A stretch of DNA of 64,000 nucleotides from Cellulophaga sp. L1A9 (GTDB lineage: Bacteria > Bacteroidota > Bacteroidia > Flavobacteriales > Flavobacteriaceae): contig NZ_CP047027.1 in the NCBI RefSeq assembly GCF_009797025.1, positions 2,728,001 through 2,792,000 of the forward strand, read 5' to 3'. This document shows positions 59,463 through 64,000 of this stretch, in pieces. Each line of letters begins with the position of its first letter. Positions within the stretch are counted from its first letter, which is position 1. Position numbers and translations under genes: made by a program. Under the pieces are notes generated by a model. The model ran no database searches and had not been told where the DNA came from. It saw only the letters and a program-made list of their open reading frames with translations.

Positions 59463-60731
59463 ATGAGCCTTAAAAATAAATTACACAATTTAAAAGAGGA
59501 GTATAAAGGCAAGAAAATGGCGCCAGCCTTTAATGCAATACATACTTTTCTATATGCTCCTAATGAAACTACACATTCGGGTAGTCATATAAGAGGTGCA
59601 GATGATTTAAAGCGTACCATGAATACGGTAATTATGGCGCTTATTCCAGTTTTACTGTTTTCAATGTTCAATGCGGGATATCAGCATTTTGCAGCAATAG
59701 ATGCGGCAAAGGGTGTTATTCGCGAGGTTTCTGTTTTTGGAAACTTCTTGACTTGGGATAATTTTTGGATCGGAATTATAAAAGTACTTCCTTTAGTGGT
59801 TGTTTCTTATGGTGTTGGACTTTTGGTTGAATTTATCTTTGCCGTTATAAAAGGACATGAAGTAGAAGAAGGGTATTTGGTAACGGGTATGTTAGTACCG
59901 CTTATTGTTCCGATTGATACGCCATTATGGATGTTGTCTATTGCAGTTGTATTTGGTGTTGTAATAGGAAAAGAAGTATTTGGTGGTACTGGAATGAATA
60001 TTTTAAATCCGGCATTAACTATTCGAGCATTTTTATTCTTTGCATATCCAACATGGATGAGTGGTGATAAGGTTTGGGTATATGATGCTGTGAAATTAGC
60101 AGGTACTCCAGATGCAATTTCAGGAGAAACTATTCTAGGGTTTCTGGCTCAAAATAGAGTAGCTGAAATGACATACTCTATTTCAGATATGTTCTTCGGG
60201 TTTATTCCTGGTTCTGTTGGAGAGACGTCAACATTCTTAATAATTTTAGGAGGACTATTTTTAATTTTCAGTAAAATAGCAAGTTGGAGAATTATGTTAA
60301 GTGCTGTTTTAGGTGCTTTGGTAATGGGTTTAATCTTCAACGGTGTTGTTAGTGCGGGTTGGATTACAGATACAAGTAAATTTTACGGACTAATGAGCTT
60401 TACCTTCTGGAAACATTTAATTGTTGGAGGATTGGCATTTGGTATTGTTTATATGGCTACAGATCCAGTAACTGGTTCGCAAACTAATAAGGGTAAATGG
60501 TTTTATGGTTTCTTTATCGGATTTATTTCGGTGATGATTCGTGTATTTAACCCAGCATATCCAGAAGGTGTTTTCTTAGCAATATTACTAATGAATGTAT
60601 TTGCACCTACGATAGATCATTATGTGGTTCGTGGAAACATTAATAAACGTTTGAAAAGATTAAAGAACGCTACAGTTTTACCAAACGACAGCGGTAGTAA
60701 AACAGAAAAATTAAAAGCCGAAACAGTTTAA
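59463..60731 (+). CDS. nqrB: NqrB, Na+-NQR membrane subunit with covalent FMN site
   Basis: Polytopic membrane subunit, 422 residues with about ten hydrophobic segments. The Thr accepting covalent FMN is T223 in AISGETILG. Other family segments are GTGMNILNPALTIRAFLFFAYP, MATDPVTGSQTNKGKW and FNPAYPEGVFLAILLMN. The hydrophilic N-terminus (GKKMAPAFNAIHTFLYAP) matches NqrB. Two bases after nqrA and two before nqrC. Confidence 0.95.
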   Translation: MSLKNKLHNLKEEYKGKKMAPAFNAIHTFLYAPNETTHSGSHIRGADDLKRTMNTVIMALIPVLLFSMFNAGYQHFAAIDAAKGVIREVSVFGNFLTWDNFWIGIIKVLPLVVVSYGVGLLVEFIFAVIKGHEVEEGYLVTGMLVPLIVPIDTPLWMLSIAVVFGVVIGKEVFGGTGMNILNPALTIRAFLFFAYPTWMSGDKVWVYDAVKLAGTPDAISGETILGFLAQNRVAEMTYSISDMFFGFIPGSVGETSTFLIILGGLFLIFSKIASWRIMLSAVLGALVMGLIFNGVVSAGWITDTSKFYGLMSFTFWKHLIVGGLAFGIVYMATDPVTGSQTNKGKWFYGFFIGFISVMIRVFNPAYPEGVFLAILLMNVFAPTIDHYVVRGNINKRLKRLKNATVLPNDSGSKTEKLKAETV

Positions 60732-60733
60732 TT

Positions 60734-61483
60734 ATGGCAGTTAACACAGATAAGAATCTTTATACCGTTGTTTTTGCGGCTATAATGGTAGTAGTAGTTG
60801 GTTCTGTTTTAGCACTTACAGCTTCTGGCTTAAGTGATAAGATTAAAGAAAATCAACGTTTTGAAAAACAGCAGAATATTCTTTACGCAATGGGCGTAAA
60901 TGAAAATGTTGATGAGGGTAGTGTAAATTTTATTCCTGCAGATAAGGTAGAAGCTGAATTTACAAAATATATTAAAGAGCAATTAGTTATAGAAGACGGT
61001 AAAGTCTTAAAAGATGAAAATGCTTATTTAATTGATGTAAAAAAGCAAACTACTTTAGCTAGGAAAGGGGAAAAAGCAAAACTTCCTTTATTCATAGGAG
61101 ATAAAGATGGTAAAAAGTTTTATATCATTCCAATGTACGGTAAAGGTCTTTGGGATGCTATTTGGGGATTTATTGCTTTAGATGATAAAATGGTTGTACA
61201 AGGTGTTTATTTTGACCATAAAGGAGAAACTCCTGGATTAGGTGCAAACATTAAGCAGCGTTATTTTATGGATGATTTTACTGGAGAAAGCATTATGTCA
61301 GGGACTAAGTATTCTGGTATAAGTGTGGCAAAAGGAAATAATGATCCTATTAACGCAAGAAAAGATGACAACAAGGTAGATGCTCTTGCTGGTGCGACAA
61401 TTACAGGTAATGGTGTTTCTGCAATGATTTCAGAGACCATGAAGTTTTATGAAGATTATTTAAAAACTATTAGAGTTAATTAA
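60734..61483 (+). CDS. nqrC: NqrC, Na+-NQR subunit C with covalent FMN site
   Basis: 249 residues: one N-terminal membrane helix (about residues 10-31) and a periplasmic FMN-binding domain. The covalent FMN Thr is T222 in LAGATITGNGVSAMI. The conserved segments GLWDAIWGFIALD and HKGETPGLGANIKQ are present. Attachment is made by ApbE in other organisms; no apbE gene is in this window. Spaced 2-3 bases from its neighbours. Confidence 0.95.
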   Translation: MAVNTDKNLYTVVFAAIMVVVVGSVLALTASGLSDKIKENQRFEKQQNILYAMGVNENVDEGSVNFIPADKVEAEFTKYIKEQLVIEDGKVLKDENAYLIDVKKQTTLARKGEKAKLPLFIGDKDGKKFYIIPMYGKGLWDAIWGFIALDDKMVVQGVYFDHKGETPGLGANIKQRYFMDDFTGESIMSGTKYSGISVAKGNNDPINARKDDNKVDALAGATITGNGVSAMISETMKFYEDYLKTIRVN

Positions 61484-61486
61484 ATT

Positions 61487-62134
61487 ATGAGATTACTTTC
61501 AAAAAAAGATAGTGGACTGATTTTAGATCCTCTAGCAGATAATAACCCAATTACGATTCAAGTATTGGGAATTTGTTCTGCCCTAGCAATTACGGCAGAA
61601 TTAAAGGCGTCTATTGTAATGGCGGTTTCAGTAATGTTTGTTCTCGCAATGGGTAACGTGGTTATTTCATTGATGCGTAATATTATTCCTTCCAAAATCC
61701 GAATCATTGTACAACTTGTAGTTGTTGCAGCTTTGGTAATTATTGTAGATCAGGTATTAAAAGCCTTTGCTTATGAATTAAGTAAAACACTTTCCGTGTT
61801 TGTTGGTCTTATTATTACAAACTGTATTATCATGGGACGTTTTGAGGCATTCGCTTTAGCAAATGGCCCTTGGAGATCGTTTTTAGATGGTATTGGTAAT
61901 GCAGCTGGGTATGGTTTAATACTTATTATCATTGGTTTCTTTAGAGAACTTTTGGGTTCAGGTACGTTATTAGGATTTAAGGTTTTAGGAGATCCAATTA
62001 CTAAAACTGGTTTGTATGCTATAGGGTATGAAAACAATGGTTTTATGTTGCTTTCGCCAATGGCATTAATAGTGGTGGGTATTATCATTTGGGTACAACG
62101 TTCAAGAAACCCAGCTTTAGTAGAAGAAAATTAA
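61487..62134 (+). CDS. nqrD: NqrD, Na+-NQR membrane subunit D
   Basis: 215-residue membrane protein with six hydrophobic segments and the family motifs NPITIQVLGICSALAIT, VGLIITNCIIMGRFEAFA and IIIGFFRELLGSGTLLG. With NqrE it binds the iron centre between the membrane helices through half-helix cysteines (C in LGICSA and TNCIIMGR). Three bases after nqrC; 25 bases before nqrE. Confidence 0.95.
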   Translation: MRLLSKKDSGLILDPLADNNPITIQVLGICSALAITAELKASIVMAVSVMFVLAMGNVVISLMRNIIPSKIRIIVQLVVVAALVIIVDQVLKAFAYELSKTLSVFVGLIITNCIIMGRFEAFALANGPWRSFLDGIGNAAGYGLILIIIGFFRELLGSGTLLGFKVLGDPITKTGLYAIGYENNGFMLLSPMALIVVGIIIWVQRSRNPALVEEN

Positions 62135-62159
62135 GTAGTCATTCCAAGAAAATAGTATT

Positions 62160-62891
62160 ATGTTAGAACATGTAGAATTATTCTTTAAATCCATATTTAT
62201 TGATAATATGGTATTTGCCACATTCTTGGGGATGTGTTCTTATCTAGCGGTATCTAAAAAGGTTACCACTGCGGTAGGATTAGGTGCTGCTGTAATTTTC
62301 GTATTAGCGGTGACTGTACCCTTAAACTGGTTGTTGGATCAGTATATCTTAAGAGACGGTGCATTAGCTTGGTTGGGTCCAGAATATGCGGATTATGACC
62401 TAAGTTTTTTATCTTTTATCTTGTTTATTGCTACCATTGCAACAATGGTACAATTGGTAGAGATCGTGGTAGAAAAATTCTCCCCATCATTATATAACTC
62501 GCTAGGTATATTTTTACCCTTGATTGCTGTAAACTGTGCAATTTTAGGAGGATCTTTATTTATGCAATCTAGAGATATTCAAACATTAGGCTTGGCTTTT
62601 AATTATGGCTTGTCTTCTGGTATTGGATGGTTCTTAGCGATTTTAGCAATTGCGGCTATTAGAGAGAAAATCAGGTATTCAAATGTACCAGCACCTTTAA
62701 GAGGTTTAGGGATTACATTTATTATCACTGGTTTAATGGCAATTGGTTTTATGAGTTTTGGTGGTATGTTAACAGGTGGTGATGATGCTGCTCCTGAAGT
62801 AGCTACTGAGACTGCTGTTAAAGAAGAAAAGAAAATAAATAAAGAAATTTCAGAAAAAGAGGTTTCTTATAACGAAGTTTTAAATAAATAA
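62160..62891 (+). CDS. nqrE: NqrE, Na+-NQR membrane subunit E with charged C-terminal tail
   Basis: 243 residues, six membrane segments: [26 protein letters not shown] (split), [27 protein letters not shown] with the iron-ligand Cys, and [20 protein letters not shown]. It ends in a tail of about 35 mainly charged residues ([21 protein letters not shown]) absent from shorter NqrE proteins of about 200 residues. Stop is two bases before the nqrF start. Confidence 0.94.
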   Translation: MLEHVELFFKSIFIDNMVFATFLGMCSYLAVSKKVTTAVGLGAAVIFVLAVTVPLNWLLDQYILRDGALAWLGPEYADYDLSFLSFILFIATIATMVQLVEIVVEKFSPSLYNSLGIFLPLIAVNCAILGGSLFMQSRDIQTLGLAFNYGLSSGIGWFLAILAIAAIREKIRYSNVPAPLRGLGITFIITGLMAIGFMSFGGMLTGGDDAAPEVATETAVKEEKKINKEISEKEVSYNEVLNK

Positions 62892-62893
62892 GA

Positions 62894-64000
62894 ATGATTT
62901 TAGCTACAAGTACAGGTGGAACAATAGCAATTACCGTGATTGCTTTTATGATTCTTTTATTAGTATTAGTTGCATTACTTTTATTTACAAAAGAAAAGTT
63001 ATCACCTTCAGGGCCTGTTACCATAACAATTAACGGGGAAAAGAAGATAGAAGTTAACTCAGGTGGATCTTTATTATCTACTTTAGGAAATCAAAAAATA
63101 TTCTTGCCATCTGCATGTGGTGGTGGTGGTACATGTATTCAATGTGAATGTCACGTACTCTCTGGTGGTGGTGAAGCCTTACCAACAGAAACCCCTCATT
63201 TTTCAAGAAAGGAATTACTTCATGGAGCACGTTTATCTTGTCAGGTAAAAGTGAAACAAGACATGGAAATTACTATTCCTGAAGAGGTATTCGGAATTAA
63301 AAAATGGCCAGGTAAAGTGGTGCGTAATTATAATGTAGCTTCATTTATTAAGGAATTTGTTGTAGAGATTCCAGAAGATATGAATTACAAAGCAGGGGGG
63401 TATATTCAAATTGAGATTCCTGAATGTGAAGTAAAATATGCTGATATAGATATTACGGCTCACCCAGAAGAACATGAAACGCCAGATAAGTTTCAAGCAG
63501 AATGGGATAAGTTTAACTTATGGCCTTTAGTGATGAAAAATCCTGAAACAGTAGAAAGAGCTTATTCAATGGCTTCTTATCCTGCTGAAGGAAGAGAAAT
63601 TATGCTTAACGTTCGTATTGCTACTCCACCTTGGGATAGAGCTAAAAACGGATGGATGGATGTAAATCCAGGTGTGGCTTCTTCTTATATTTTTAACCTT
63701 AAACCTGGTGATGATGTTGTAATTTCAGGACCTTACGGTGAATTCTTTATCAACGAATCAGATTCTGAAATGCTTTACGTTGGTGGTGGTGCAGGTATGG
63801 CACCAATGAGATCTCATTTATACCATCTATTCAGAACCTTAAAAACTGGTAGAAAAGTGTCTTATTGGTATGGTGGTCGTTCTAAAAGAGAATTATTCTA
63901 TTTAGATCATTTCTTCAAGTTGGAAAAAGACTTCCCTAACTTTAAGTTCTATTTAGCACTTTCTGAGCCAGCACCAGAAGATAATTGGAAAGTTAAAGAA
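62894..64000 (+). CDS. nqrF: NqrF, Na+-NQR NADH-oxidising subunit (3' partial)
   Basis: Start of the NADH dehydrogenase subunit; 369 codons lie in the window out of the usual roughly 430, and the frame is open to base 64000. One N-terminal membrane helix (about residues 10-31) is followed by a plant-type 2Fe-2S domain with C75, C81, C84 and C116, an FAD-binding motif RAYSMAS and [15 protein letters not shown], and the NADH-binding part [18 protein letters not shown]. Not an interrupted gene: the window simply ends. Follows nqrE by two bases. Confidence 0.95.
   Translation, partial: MILATSTGGTIAITVIAFMILLLVLVALLLFTKEKLSPSGPVTITINGEKKIEVNSGGSLLSTLGNQKIFLPSACGGGGTCIQCECHVLSGGGEALPTETPHFSRKELLHGARLSCQVKVKQDMEITIPEEVFGIKKWPGKVVRNYNVASFIKEFVVEIPEDMNYKAGGYIQIEIPECEVKYADIDITAHPEEHETPDKFQAEWDKFNLWPLVMKNPETVERAYSMASYPAEGREIMLNVRIATPPWDRAKNGWMDVNPGVASSYIFNLKPGDDVVISGPYGEFFINESDSEMLYVGGGAGMAPMRSHLYHLFRTLKTGRKVSYWYGGRSKRELFYLDHFFKLEKDFPNFKFYLALSEPAPEDNWKVKE

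Noticed and set aside
62894..64000. nqrF as a broken gene
   Set aside because: No stop appears because the window ends; cofactor motifs are intact.

Overview
The window is a chromosomal segment of a low-GC member of the Bacteroidota, most likely a marine Flavobacteriaceae (Cellulophaga/Maribacter/Zobellia-like; genus placement is inference). Supporting signs: many genes are preceded by the Bacteroidota -7 element TAnnTTTG rather than by Shine-Dalgarno sequences, there are components of the type IX secretion system (PorT-like and Plug proteins), a short single-type primary sigma factor, LytTR/TPR-type regulators and a Na+-translocating NADH:quinone reductase (Nqr) operon. Most of the window is ordinary core genome.

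Layout. 1-6.4 kb: the end of the division/cell-wall cluster, murG (5' end outside the window)-murC-ftsQ-ftsA-ftsZ, all on +, closed by a strong terminator; then a YqeY-type gene. 6.96-7.85 kb: a small repetitive locus built on a tRNA-Arg(UCG) gene. Three copies of the first 22 nt of the tRNA each run into a GC-rich palindrome and a GIY-YIG nuclease gene (one intact, two with the same internal deletion), and the array ends in one complete tRNA followed by a terminator and duplicated downstream sequence. 7.9-17.2 kb: small secreted or membrane proteins of unknown role, a PiT-like permease, a class A penicillin-binding protein, and a NarL-type two-component pair. 17.3-19.8 kb: bacillithiol-disulfide-reductase-like flavoprotein, rpe, trmL and a VF530-type protein on the minus strand.

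20.0-27.5 kb: a compact five-gene + strand operon (SWIM zinc finger protein, DUF5691-like protein, MoxR AAA+ ATPase, DUF5682-like protein with TraB/TIKI-like motifs, VWA protein). The gene set looks conserved but its function is unknown to me; it is the best candidate in the window for an undescribed multi-protein machine. 27.6-35.4 kb: primary sigma factor, a BetR-like regulator, a surface-repeat protein, a VWA lipoprotein, a LytTR response regulator with TPR histidine kinase, and a lipoprotein with an HExxH motif.

35.5-49.5 kb: pnp and rpsO, a membrane protein paralogous to one at 13.4 kb, accD (without the zinc-ribbon cysteines), fbaA, a TamL/BamA-like outer-membrane protein divergent from a TrmH-type methyltransferase, porT-like, ubiE/menG, and trkA-trkH. 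49.5-50.1 kb is a 630-base gap holding what looks like a decayed gene. 50.1-58 kb: aminotransferase, fatty acid desaturase, rsmG, a possible 41-residue small gene with a good promoter, DinB-like protein, pruA, apaG and a type IX Plug protein. 58.1-64 kb: nqrABCDEF, with nqrF running off the window end.

Functionally, the core genes cover peptidoglycan synthesis and division, respiration-coupled Na+ export (Nqr), K+ uptake (Trk), central metabolism and outer-membrane/T9SS biogenesis. The unusual material is concentrated in the tRNA/GIY-YIG array and the MoxR-VWA operon.
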